Part shown: piece by piece, positions 7,855 through 15,149 of the stretch
Layout: every line of letters starts with the position of its first letter
Numbering within the stretch: position 1 is the stretch's first letter
NCBI GenBank assembly: GCA_038246785.1
Contig: JBBRVP010000023.1
Coordinates: forward strand, 1 to 48,590
Length of the DNA: 48,590 nucleotides
Direction: 5' to 3'
Source of the DNA: JBBRVP01 sp038246785
Lineage (GTDB): Bacteria; Actinomycetota; Actinomycetes; Jiangellales; Jiangellaceae
Position numbers and translations under genes: made by a program
Notes under the pieces: model-generated
Databases searched by the model: none
What the model was told of the DNA's origin: nothing
Seen by the model: only the letters and a program-made list of their open reading frames with translations

Positions 7855-8376
7855 CTAGTGCAGCGGCTCGACCCGGAACGATCCATCGTCGGCGACAAGG
7901 AGCACGCCCTCGCCCTTGTGCAGCGGCGGGACGAGGTGGCCGGTGAGGCCGAGCACGGCGGCCTCGTTGGTGGGGCTGTGGCCGACGACGAGGGCACGGC
8001 CGCCGTCGGGCAGCCCGTCGACGACCTGGGCCAGCGCCCTGCCGAGCAGCCGCGTCTCGTGGTCGACCAGGTCCGGGTCGACCTTGCGCATCGCCTCGAG
8101 GTCGGCGCCCTTCCCGGCCGCCCTCGCTGCCTCTCGCCAGCGGTCCTCCACCGAAGACCGCAGCCCGGGGACCTCGGTGACGCCCACGTCGTCCTGCCCG
8201 GCGGCTCGCCGCAGGATCTCGACCAGCTGGGTCGCGCGCCCTGCTCCGGTCGAGACGAACGCGGCGTACGGCGGGTGCACACCGGCCCGCCCGATCTCCT
8301 CGGCCGCCGCGACGCCGTCGGGGCTCAGTACGTCGCCGTCGTTGTCGGTGTGCCGGCGCAGCTCCACGTATCGCAT
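7855..8376 (-). CDS. Histidine phosphatase family protein with variant RHT motif
   Basis: 173 residues of the phosphoglycerate-mutase-like superfamily. It begins MRYVELRRHTDNDGDVLSPDGVAAAEEIG. The catalytic R-H is present, but the usual R-H-G/A-E is R-H-T-D-N. The later STGAGRATQLVEIL block keeps the arginine and VVGHSPTNEAAV holds the second catalytic histidine. The short length fits a small-molecule phosphatase (SixA-like). Whether the altered first motif leaves it active is unclear. Confidence 0.8.
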   Translation of the reverse strand: MRYVELRRHTDNDGDVLSPDGVAAAEEIGRAGVHPPYAAFVSTGAGRATQLVEILRRAAGQDDVGVTEVPGLRSSVEDRWREAARAAGKGADLEAMRKVDPDLVDHETRLLGRALAQVVDGLPDGGRALVVGHSPTNEAAVLGLTGHLVPPLHKGEGVLLVADDGSFRVEPLH

Positions 8377-8449
8377 GCCCAGTCTATGCCCGGATCGGAG
8401 CGCCGTAGGCCCGTCGACCGCCTTTGCGAGTGGATACCCGCTGACAGCC

Positions 8450-9193
8450 TCAGGAGCCGAAGTTGACGGTCACGTCGGTGATGCCGAGGGAGTGGGCCAG
8501 CGTTGTCAGCATGTCTCGGGTGTTGGACTCTGCCCGCTCGACGAGGTCGCTGCGCGGGGCCGCGTCGGCCAGCTTGGCCTGCGCGGCGCGGAAGAGCTCG
8601 CGCTGGGCGTCCGCGTCGTCGCCGAAGGCGTCACCGACCCGGTCGAGGACGCCCCGGTCGCGGCTGAGCACCCGGCTGGCTCCGGTGTCGAGCACCACCT
8701 GGCCCAGCTCAGGTGCGGGGAGCGAGATCGTCGCGGCGCGGCCGTCGCCAGAGAGCACCACTCGGTCGCTGCCGAGGGCGGAGAAGTCGACGGTCGCGTC
8801 GACGTGGCCCACCGCGAAGAAGGTGGTGTGCTCCCCGCTGATGAACGACGGCACCCATGCGGTGTCCCGTTCGAGGTCGACGAGGACCTGCATGCTGCCG
8901 GTGGCGGCGTGGTAGTCGCTCAGCTCGTTCAGCGCCAGCATGAGCGGGGGCGCGCTGCGGTCGACGGTCGTCTGGCCGAACGGGTTGGGCAGGCTCGGCC
9001 ACAGGTCCAGCCGACCCCAGAGCATCGAGCCCAGCACCGCCGCGACGGCTCCGGCGACGACGAGCCAGGCACCCGAGCGGCCTCGGCGCGGCGGTGGAAG
9101 GATGATGGGAGCTGGCGCCGGCGCCGTCGGCACTGCTGGCGGGGCGGACTGACCCACCTCGACCGGACGGGTGTCCAGCAACGTCTCGCCCAT
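8450..9193 (-). CDS. DUF4230 domain membrane-anchored protein
   Basis: 247 residues. A proline/alanine-rich cytoplasmic stretch (PPAVPTAPAPAPIILPPPRRGRS, here read in parts) precedes one TM helix, GAWLVVAGAVAAVLGSMLWG, then an extracytoplasmic domain matching DUF4230: LNELSDYHAATGSMQVLVD, TFFAVGHVDATVDFSAL, and a C-terminal helix RDMLTTLAHSLGITDVTVNFG. The family resembles SHOCT/lipid-interacting periplasmic domains, but function is not established. ATG at 9193 is supported by the family N-terminal layout. The adjacent gene at 9323 is divergent. Confidence 0.82.
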   Translation of the reverse strand: MGETLLDTRPVEVGQSAPPAVPTAPAPAPIILPPPRRGRSGAWLVVAGAVAAVLGSMLWGRLDLWPSLPNPFGQTTVDRSAPPLMLALNELSDYHAATGSMQVLVDLERDTAWVPSFISGEHTTFFAVGHVDATVDFSALGSDRVVLSGDGRAATISLPAPELGQVVLDTGASRVLSRDRGVLDRVGDAFGDDADAQRELFRAAQAKLADAAPRSDLVERAESNTRDMLTTLAHSLGITDVTVNFGS

Positions 9194-9322
9194 GGCGTCC
9201 TCCGCAGCGCAGTCGGCGAGCAGGCGTCGCCGGTGCAGGCAGGCTACCCGCGATGTGCGCTGGTGCGAGGCTCGTCCGCCGGCCGGCGTTCCGGGCGGTC
9301 GCCGCGGGGGAACGCCAAGAGG

Positions 9323-10263
9323 ATGCCGCGCATCCCCGCCACGGACCTCGACATCTTCCCGCTCTGCCTGGGCGGCAACGTCTTCGGCTGGACGGCCGAC
9401 GAGTCGGCGTCGGTGGCCGTGTTGGACGCGTACGCGGACGCCGGCGGCAACTTCCTCGACACCTCCGACTCCTACATGGCCTCGGCGCTGGGCACGGACG
9501 GCGGGGAGTCCGAGACGATCATCGGTCGCTGGCTGTCGGTGCGCGGCAACCGGGACCGGGTCGTCCTCGCCACCAAGGTCGGCAAGGAGCCGGATGCGCG
9601 GGGGCTGGTCGACGCCACGATCCGGCGCGGCGTGGAGGGGTCGCTTCGCCGCCTGCAGACTGACCACATCGACCTCTACTACGCCCACGCCGACGACGAG
9701 AGCGTGCCGCTCGAGGAGACTCTCGGCGCCTTCGACGCCCTGGTGCGGAGGGCAAGGTCAGGTACGTAGCGGCGTCGAACTACTCCGCGGAGCGACTCGC
9801 CGAGGCGCTCGCCGTCGCCGAGCGCTCGGGCTTCGCCGCGTACGTCGCCCTTCAACAGCACTACAACCTGGTCGAGCGGGAGGAGTACGAGCAAGGCGCC
9901 CGCGATGTCGTCGCGGAGCACGGGCTGGGCAGCGTGCCCTACTACGGCCTGGCCTCGGGCTTCCTCACCGGCAAATACCGCCCGGGTCAGGAGGTGGACA
10001 GCGCGCGGTCGCCGCGGGCCCGTGCCTACCTCGGCTCCGACAGAGGGCGACGGGTGCTGGCGGTGCTGGACGCAGTGTCCACCGAGACCGGTGCGTCGCC
10101 GGCCGCGGTCGCGCTGGCGTGGCTCGCCGCACAACCGACCGTCGTCGCCCCGATCGCCAGCGCGCGGACCGTCGAGCAGCTGCGCGAGCTGCTGCCGATG
10201 ACCGGCCTGCAGCTCTCCGAGGGGCAGCCGGCGCGCCCGCTCGCCGGCCTGAAGGCCAGTTGA
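9323..10263 (+). pseudogene. Aldo/keto reductase, interrupted by a one-base frameshift
   Basis: The first frame from ATG 9323 encodes a typical AKR start: TDLDIFPLCLGGNVFGWTADE, then FLDTSDSYMAS (catalytic Asp and Tyr), VVLATKVGKEP (Lys) and HIDLYYAHADDESVPLEETLGAFDALV. At about 9747 one G is missing: CGG-AGG-GCA would read CGG-GAG-GGC (R-E-G-K-V-R-Y-V-A-A-S-N-Y) with an extra G. Homology resumes in the next frame (ASNYSAERLAEAL, QQHYNLVEREEYE, GSVPYYGLASGFLTGKY) to TGA at 10261-10263. Rejoined, the protein would be ~313 residues, normal length. Everything else is intact, so this is either a very recent mutation or a sequencing error. Confidence 0.88.
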
Positions 10264-10295
10264 CCAAGCAAGTCGACCAACCTAGTCTGCAACGG

Positions 10296-10526
10296 GTGAC
10301 CAGGGTGAAGGTGCAGTACGCCAAGACCCACCTGTCCGCTCTGCTGGCAGCGGTCGAGGCCGGCGAGGAGGTCGTGATCGCGCGCGGCGACAAGGACGTC
10401 GCCCGGCTGGTGCCCGTGCCCTCGCGGGGGGACCGTGAGCTGGGCTTCGTGGCCTACCGCGTGCCTGACAGCTTCTACGCCGAGCTGCCCGAGGACATGG
10501 TCGTCGGGTGGGAGGGCGGCCGGTGA
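10296..10526 (+). CDS. Type II toxin-antitoxin system antitoxin, Phd/YefM family
   Basis: 76 residues from GTG 10296. The sequence VQYAKTHLSALLAAVEAGEE followed by VVIARGDKDVARLVPV is the Phd/YefM DNA-binding and dimerisation domain. The C-terminal tail (GFVAYRVPDSFYAELPEDMV) is the toxin-neutralising segment. An alternative GTG at 10305 lies three codons later. The stop overlaps the toxin start (GTGA at 10523-10526), so the two are translated together. Antitoxins of this type usually autorepress their operon. Confidence 0.9.
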   Translation: MTRVKVQYAKTHLSALLAAVEAGEEVVIARGDKDVARLVPVPSRGDRELGFVAYRVPDSFYAELPEDMVVGWEGGR

Positions 10527-10912
10527 GGTACCTCCTCGACACGCACACCCTGCTGTGGGCCCTGACCGACCCGGCCTCCCTCGGTGACCGGGCCGCTGCC
10601 GTGATCACCGACGCCGACCAGACCCTCTTCACGTCGGCCGCGAGCGCGTGGGAGATCGCGACGAAGCGGCGGCTCGGCCGGCTCCCGCACGCCGACGCGG
10701 TCGTGGCCGGCTACGCCGGACACCTCCGCCGGCTGGGCGCCGAGCCGCTGCCCATCAGCGACGAGCATGCGCTGCTCGCGGGGAGCCTGGACTGGGAGCA
10801 CCGCGACCCGTTCGACCGCATGCTCGCCGCGCAGGCGATGGTCGAGTCGCTGACCTTGCTGTCCCGGGACCCGGCGTTCAGCGACATGCCGGGGGTTCGC
10901 ACGCTCTGGTAG
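10523..10912 (+). CDS. Type II toxin, VapC-like PIN domain ribonuclease
   Basis: 129 residues. PIN-domain acidic residues are in RYLLDTHTLLWALTD (first Asp), SAASAWEIATKRRLGRL (Glu), HRDPFDRMLAAQA (Asp) and LLSRDPAF (last Asp), the layout of the Sll0205-like PIN subfamily usually paired with Phd-type antitoxins. Expected to cleave specific RNAs when released from the antitoxin. Its 3' end overlaps the 3' end of the convergent glycosyltransferase gene by 35 bp, a hint that the TA pair settled tightly against that gene. Confidence 0.92.
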   Translation: MRYLLDTHTLLWALTDPASLGDRAAAVITDADQTLFTSAASAWEIATKRRLGRLPHADAVVAGYAGHLRRLGAEPLPISDEHALLAGSLDWEHRDPFDRMLAAQAMVESLTLLSRDPAFSDMPGVRTLW

Positions 10913-12158
10913 CCGGCGGCGGCCGGAAGATCCAGTGCCGCAACAGCAGGAACCTGAGCAGCGCCGCGGCCAGGTTGGCGATCACCAGCACAGCGAGCTC
11001 CAGCCACCGTGCCGGGTGCGCCACCGTGGCGGCGAGTAGCGCCAGCGCTCCGGCGGTGAGTCCGAGGGCGAGCAGAAGGACGACCAACCCCTGCCACTGG
11101 TGCCGCAGCCCACCGCGCAGCCCGCGGATCCCGAAGGTGACCCGCCGGTTGGCCGCCGTGTTGCCGACCGCGGTGAGCAGGAGGGCCGCGGCGTTGGCCG
11201 GCTGAGCCCCGAGCGCCGGCCGCGCCAGCGAGAAGACGACGAGGTAGCCGAGGGTGCTGGCCGCGCCGACGGCGGCGAAGCGCATCAGCTGACGGCTCAG
11301 GCCAGCGGGTACGCCGGGTGGCCCGGGCTCCAGCGGGGTCCGCCCGATCTGGGCTCGGATCTCCTTCAGCGGGATCCGGCCGGTGGTCAGCGCCCATCCC
11401 ACGCGGGCGACGCCCCGCAGATCGGTCAGCACTGTCGTCGCGATGGCCACCCTGCTGTCCGGGTCGTCCACCCAGTCGACCGGCACCTCGTGGATCCGCA
11501 GGCCGCAGCGCTGCGCGAGTACCAGCAGCTCGGTGTCGAAGAACCAGCCGGTGTCCTGCACGAGCGGCAGCAGGCGTCGCGCCACGTCGCGGCGGAGCGC
11601 CTTGAAGCCGCACTGGGCGTCGGAGAAGGTCGCCCCCAGTGCGCCGCGCAGCAGAGCGTTGTAGCCGCGTGAGAGCGTCTCGCGCCGGCGGCCCCGGACC
11701 ACCCTGGAGCCCCGAGCCAGCCGGGTGCCGATGGCGATGTCGGAGTGGCCCGATACCAGCGGCGCCACCAGCGGGAGCAGTGCCGCGAGGTCGGTCGACA
11801 GGTCGACGTCGAGGTACGCGAGCACCGCCGCCTCCGACGCGGACCAGGCCGCCGCGATTGCGCGCCCGCGCCCCTTCTCGTCGAGCCGCCGGACTTCGAC
11901 GCCGTCGAGCTCCTCGGCCAGTCGGGCGGCGATCTCGGGCGTGCGGTCGGTGCTGGCGTTGTCGGCGATGGTGATCCGGGCGGAGAACGGCACGGCAGCG
12001 GCCAGGTAGGCGTACAGGCGCCGGACGCAGGGCTCCAGATCGGTCTCCTCGTCGTAGACGGGGACCACGACGTCGAGCACGGGGCTGGTGCGCGGGCTCT
12101 GCTGCGTCGGGACCAGCGGTCCGGAGGCGATGGCGGGGAGATCGGCGAGAGTCGTCAT
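10878..12158 (-). CDS. GT2 family glycosyltransferase fused to a GtrA-like flippase domain
   Basis: 426 residues. Residues ~25-265 form a DPM1/DolP-mannose-synthase-like GT-A domain: VLDVVVPVYDEETDLEPCV, ITIADNASTDRTPEIA, the metal-binding LAYLDVDLSTDLAALLPLV, and SDAQCGFKALRRDVARRLLPLV. Residues ~300-420 are a four-helix GtrA domain (LMRFAAVGAASTLGYLVVFSL, GNTAANRRVTFGIRG, closing HWIF). The enzyme probably charges a polyprenyl phosphate with a sugar and the GtrA part flips or delivers it across the membrane, feeding a GT39 transferase such as that at 15147. It starts ATGACGAC and carries the same upstream CACAG array as the response regulator and GT39 genes. Confidence 0.9.
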   Translation of the reverse strand: MTTLADLPAIASGPLVPTQQSPRTSPVLDVVVPVYDEETDLEPCVRRLYAYLAAAVPFSARITIADNASTDRTPEIAARLAEELDGVEVRRLDEKGRGRAIAAAWSASEAAVLAYLDVDLSTDLAALLPLVAPLVSGHSDIAIGTRLARGSRVVRGRRRETLSRGYNALLRGALGATFSDAQCGFKALRRDVARRLLPLVQDTGWFFDTELLVLAQRCGLRIHEVPVDWVDDPDSRVAIATTVLTDLRGVARVGWALTTGRIPLKEIRAQIGRTPLEPGPPGVPAGLSRQLMRFAAVGAASTLGYLVVFSLARPALGAQPANAAALLLTAVGNTAANRRVTFGIRGLRGGLRHQWQGLVVLLLALGLTAGALALLAATVAHPARWLELAVLVIANLAAALLRFLLLRHWIFRPPPATRACEPPACR

Positions 12159-12219
12159 GACCGAAGGCTCGGCTGGCGCGCTGTCGCGCGCGTACGGCAC
12201 GGCTGTGGGGTGCCTGTGA
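12158..12219 (-). promoter_or_regulatory. PhoP-type direct-repeat box and leaderless promoter of the GT2-GtrA gene
   Basis: Read on the minus strand: TCACAG (12219-12214), 5 bp, CCACAG (12208-12203), 16 bp, CGACAG (12186-12181, one mismatch), 10 bp, GAGCCT (12170-12165), 6 bp, ATG at 12158. All spacings except the last base of the leader match those at 12774 and 15086. The 11-bp repeat period is that of OmpR-family response regulators; the CACAG core matches the published mycobacterial PhoP box. Confidence 0.7.
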
Positions 12220-12226
12220 GCCGCGA

Positions 12227-12661
12227 TCAGGTCGTCGAGAGGCCTGGACCCTGGCCGGTGGCACCATCGTCGGGTGCCTGCAGATCGGGCTGCTGGTCCC
12301 GGTCCCGGCCGCTGTCCAGGTCGTGGTCCTCGTGCCCGCCGAAGGTTCCGGGAGGCGGCCCGGGCAGGCTCTGTTGGCCTGGCGTGCCCTGGCCGCCGGG
12401 TGCCTGGCCCCAGGGTGCCTGGCCGCCGGGTGCCTGGCCGCCGGGCACGGTCGTCCGTCCCGTGCCGTCCCGCTGGGCTGCGGCGGCGACGGCGACGGCA
12501 CCGGTCGTCAGCACCGCGGCAGCCGCGGCCGCCGCCACAACGGTCCGCCGGCGCGACCACCGCGGCTGTCCGGCCGTGCCGCCCGCGCCGTCGGGCGCTC
12601 CCGGTGCGCCGGTTGGGACGTCCGACAAGCGTGGGTCGGTCTCGTCGACAGGGTCGTGCAT
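12227..12661 (-). CDS. Gly/Pro/Gln-rich single-pass membrane protein
   Basis: 144 residues, not assignable to a family. A short cytoplasmic N-terminus with the basic patch QPRWSRRRTV leads into one TM helix (VAAAAAAAVLTTGAVAVAAAA). The extracytoplasmic tail is low-complexity, with repeats of APGGQAPGGQAPWGQ, then PGPPPGTFGGHEDHDLDSGRD. A strong GGAGGAGG ribosome site lies about 10 bases before ATG 12661. It is divergent from the response regulator and has its own 11-bp CACAG pair upstream (12730-12746). The neighbouring GT39 protein carries a similar GQGGPGGGPGQG linker. Role unknown; a secreted substrate or regulator of the glycosylation locus is possible. Confidence 0.7.
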   Translation of the reverse strand: MHDPVDETDPRLSDVPTGAPGAPDGAGGTAGQPRWSRRRTVVAAAAAAAVLTTGAVAVAAAAQRDGTGRTTVPGGQAPGGQAPWGQAPGGQGTPGQQSLPGPPPGTFGGHEDHDLDSGRDRDQQPDLQAPDDGATGQGPGLSTT

Positions 12662-12729
12662 GCTGATGGTGCCTCCTCCTGCAGACGCGCTCGGTGGCGC
12701 GCTCGCGGACCGCACCATCCGTGCCGGAC

Positions 12730-12746
12730 CTGTGCCGACGCTGTGG
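12730..12746 (-). promoter_or_regulatory. CACAG direct-repeat pair upstream of the Gly/Pro/Gln-rich gene
   Basis: On the minus strand CCACAG (12746-12741), 5 bp, GCACAG (12735-12730): the same half-site and 11-bp period as the other boxes of this locus, oriented towards the gene starting at 12661. The third half-site and the GANNCT hexamer are not found at the conserved distances, and this gene has a leader with a Shine-Dalgarno site, so its promoter is built differently. Confidence 0.5.
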
Positions 12747-12773
12747 CCAGCCTGGGCAACAGCCGTGAGAAAC

Positions 12774-12838
12774 GCACAGGAACCTCACAGGAAGACCTCG
12801 GGGACCTCACAGCCGAGGCACGGACGCTGGCTGCCATG
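12774..12838 (+). promoter_or_regulatory. PhoP-type box and leaderless promoter of the response regulator gene
   Basis: GCACAG (12774-12779), 5 bp, TCACAG (12785-12790), 16 bp, TCACAG (12807-12812), 10 bp, GACGCT (12823-12828), 7 bp, ATG at 12836. The last two sites extend to ACCTCACAG. The position suggests autoregulation by the OmpR-family regulator encoded immediately downstream. Confidence 0.7.
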
Positions 12839-13582
12839 ACGACGAAGGGGCTGCCGAGCACGGTCGCCGCACCCGAGCTGCGCCGGCTGGACGGCTCGCC
12901 GGTGCGTTTGCTCGTGGTCGACGACGAGCCCAACCTCACCGACCTGCTGTCGATGGCGCTGCGCTACGAGGGGTGGGAGGTGCGCGCCGCCGGCGACGGC
13001 AGCGCCGCCGTGCGCGCCGCCCGCGATCTTCGGCCCGACGCGGTCGTGCTCGACATGATGCTGCCCGACATGGACGGGCTGGAGGTGCTGCGTCGCCTGC
13101 GGGCCGAGGACTCCGGCGTACCCGTCCTGTTCCTCACCGCGCGCGACGCCGTCGAGGACCGCGTTGCGGGGCTGACCGCCGGCGGCGACGACTACGTCAC
13201 CAAGCCGTTCAGCCTGGAGGAGGTCGTCGCCCGGCTGCGCGGCCTCATGCGGCGGACCAGCATGGCGGCCGCGCGCGACGGCGCACAGCTCGTGGTCGGC
13301 GACCTCGTGCTCGACGAGGACTCCCGAGAGGTCTGGCGTGGGGGCGACGAGGTAAGCCTTACCGCGACCGAGTTCGAGCTGCTGCGCTACCTCATGCGCA
13401 ACCCCCGCCGGGTCCTGAGTAAGGCGCAGATCCTCGACCGGGTGTGGAACTACGACTTCGGGGGCCAGGCCAACGTCGTCGAGCTCTACGTCTCCTACCT
13501 GCGCAAGAAGATCGACGTCGGCCACCAGCCGATGATCCACACGATGCGCGGTGCCGGGTACGTGCTCAAGCCGGCCGGCTGA
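12836..13582 (+). CDS. OmpR-family response regulator, PhoP-like
   Basis: 248 residues. The receiver domain has acidic residues D29-D30, phospho-acceptor Asp73 (VVLDMMLPDMDG), Thr101 and Lys123 (GGDDYVTKPFSLEEVVARLR). The winged-helix effector ends DRVWNYDFGGQANVVELYV then SYLRKKID and MIHTMRGAGYVL. The segments GGDDYVTKPFSLEEVVARL, YDFGG and VESYVSYLR-like are very close to Mycobacterium tuberculosis PhoP as I remember it, closer than to MtrA or RegX3. Upstream lies a CACAG direct-repeat array like the known PhoP box. The cognate kinase starts three bases after its stop. It likely controls the surrounding glycosyltransferase genes. Confidence 0.92.
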   Translation: MTTKGLPSTVAAPELRRLDGSPVRLLVVDDEPNLTDLLSMALRYEGWEVRAAGDGSAAVRAARDLRPDAVVLDMMLPDMDGLEVLRRLRAEDSGVPVLFLTARDAVEDRVAGLTAGGDDYVTKPFSLEEVVARLRGLMRRTSMAAARDGAQLVVGDLVLDEDSREVWRGGDEVSLTATEFELLRYLMRNPRRVLSKAQILDRVWNYDFGGQANVVELYVSYLRKKIDVGHQPMIHTMRGAGYVLKPAG

Positions 13583-13585
13583 GCG

Positions 13586-15142
13586 GTGACCGGCTCCTGG
13601 CGCCGGCCCTCGACGTGGACGCTGCGTACGCGACTCCTCGTGGGGCTGGTCGCGCTGCTCGCGGCGGCGAGCCTGCTCGTCGGCGTGGTGAGCGTCCTCG
13701 CGCTCGACCGCTTCCTGCTGGGGCGCCTCGACATGGCCCTGACCTCCGCCGAGGGCCGGTCGCGCACCAACGCGGAGGGGCCAGGTGGCGGCCTCGGAGA
13801 ACCCGACGACAACGGCCACCCGGCGTTCCTGTTCGCGCCCGGCCAGGCCGAGGGCACGCTCGCGGCCCGGATCGCGGAGGGGATGATGCAGTCCGGCGTC
13901 CTCGGCAGCACCGGTGAGGCGCGCTCCCTGTCCTCGGCGGCCGACTCCCGGGTCGCGCAGGTCCCCGCCGACGGCCAGCCCCGCACGGTCGACCTGGGTG
14001 CCGGGCTCGGGTCCTACCGGCTCGTGGCCGTGAGTGCGCCCGACGGTGACGTCATCGTCACGGGCCTCCCGCTGTCCGGCGTCGAGGCCACCACCTACCG
14101 GCTCGCCGCCGTGATCGCCGCCGTGACCGCGCTGGCGCTGGTCGCGGCGGTGCTGGCCGGAGGTGCCGTCGTACGGCTCGGCCTGCGGCCGCTGCGCCGG
14201 GTCGCCGGCACCGCCCGGCGAGTCGCCGAGCTGCCGCTCGATCGCGGCGAGGTGGTGCTCGCTGAGCGCGTGCCTGCTGCGGACACCGACCAGCGCACCG
14301 AGGTCGGCCAGGTGGGCGCCGCGCTGAACCACATGCTCGAACACGTCGCCGGCGCGCTCGCGGCCCGGCAGGCGAGCGAGATGCGCGTACGCCATTTCGT
14401 TGCCGACGCGAGCCACGAGCTACGCAGCCCGATCGCGGTCATCCGCGGCTACGCCGAGCTCGCCCGCCGCCAGCGGGCCGAGCTGCCTCCGGACGTCGCG
14501 CGCTCGCTGGCGCGCGTCGAGGCGGAGGCGGTGCGGATGACCGGTCTGGTCGAGGACCTCCTGCTGCTGGCCCGGCTCGATGCGGGCCGCCCGGTGGAGC
14601 GCCGGCCGGTCGATCTCGTCGGCCTGGTCGTCGACGCCCTGAGCGACGCCCACGCCGTCGCGCCGGACCACCGCTGGGACCTGCGGGTGCCCCATGACCC
14701 GCTGGACGGGGAGCTCGTCGTGAGCGGCGACGCTGCCCGGCTGCACCAAGTGGTGGCCAACCTGCTCGGCAACGCGCGGATGCACACGCCGCCCGGCACC
14801 TCGGTCACGGTGAGCGTCGAGCGCGGGTACGGGCCGGCGGAGGGGCCGCTCGCCGTCCTGCGCGTGCTGGACGACGGGCCCGGCGTTCCTGCAGACCTGC
14901 AGCCGGAAGTGTTCGAGCGCTTCACCCGCGGTGACTCCGCGCGTACCCGCACCGCCGGCAGCACGGGGCTCGGGCTGGCGATCGTCGCTGCCATCGTCGA
15001 GGCTCACGGCGGGACCGTGAGGCTGCAGAGCCGGCCCGGTCGGACCGAGCTGACCGTGCGCCTGCCGCTCACGGTGCCGGATCGCCCACAGGGGCCCCAC
15101 AGCGATCGCCGCGAGTGCGCACAGCCGGTGGTCCGACGCTGA
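13586..15142 (+). CDS. Sensor histidine kinase, PhoR-like (HAMP, HisKA, HATPase)
   Basis: 518 residues. TM1 at ~17-40 (LLVGLVALLAAASLLVGVV), an extracytoplasmic sensor region of ~125 residues, TM2 at ~172-195 (LAAVIAAVTALALVAAVLAG), HAMP linker, then the dimerisation box HFVADASHELRSPIAVIRG with phospho-acceptor His277. ATP-binding boxes follow: NLLGNARMHTPPGT (N), RVLDDGPGVP (G1), FERFTRGD (F) and STGLGLAIV (G2). It forms an operon with the response regulator (GTG start four bases after its stop). The signal is unknown. The last ~60 bases of the gene contain the CACAG array for the next gene. Confidence 0.93.
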   Translation: MTGSWRRPSTWTLRTRLLVGLVALLAAASLLVGVVSVLALDRFLLGRLDMALTSAEGRSRTNAEGPGGGLGEPDDNGHPAFLFAPGQAEGTLAARIAEGMMQSGVLGSTGEARSLSSAADSRVAQVPADGQPRTVDLGAGLGSYRLVAVSAPDGDVIVTGLPLSGVEATTYRLAAVIAAVTALALVAAVLAGGAVVRLGLRPLRRVAGTARRVAELPLDRGEVVLAERVPAADTDQRTEVGQVGAALNHMLEHVAGALAARQASEMRVRHFVADASHELRSPIAVIRGYAELARRQRAELPPDVARSLARVEAEAVRMTGLVEDLLLLARLDAGRPVERRPVDLVGLVVDALSDAHAVAPDHRWDLRVPHDPLDGELVVSGDAARLHQVVANLLGNARMHTPPGTSVTVSVERGYGPAEGPLAVLRVLDDGPGVPADLQPEVFERFTRGDSARTRTAGSTGLGLAIVAAIVEAHGGTVRLQSRPGRTELTVRLPLTVPDRPQGPHSDRRECAQPVVRR

Positions 15143-15149
15143 GTGCATG
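15086..15149 (+). promoter_or_regulatory. PhoP-type box and leaderless promoter of the GT39 gene
   Basis: CCACAG (15086-15091), 5 bp, CCACAG (15097-15102), 16 bp, GCACAG (15119-15124), 10 bp, GACGCT (15135-15140), 6 bp, ATG at 15147. The array sits inside the 3' end of the kinase gene, implying that GT39 can be transcribed from its own regulated promoter as well as by readthrough. Confidence 0.7.
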
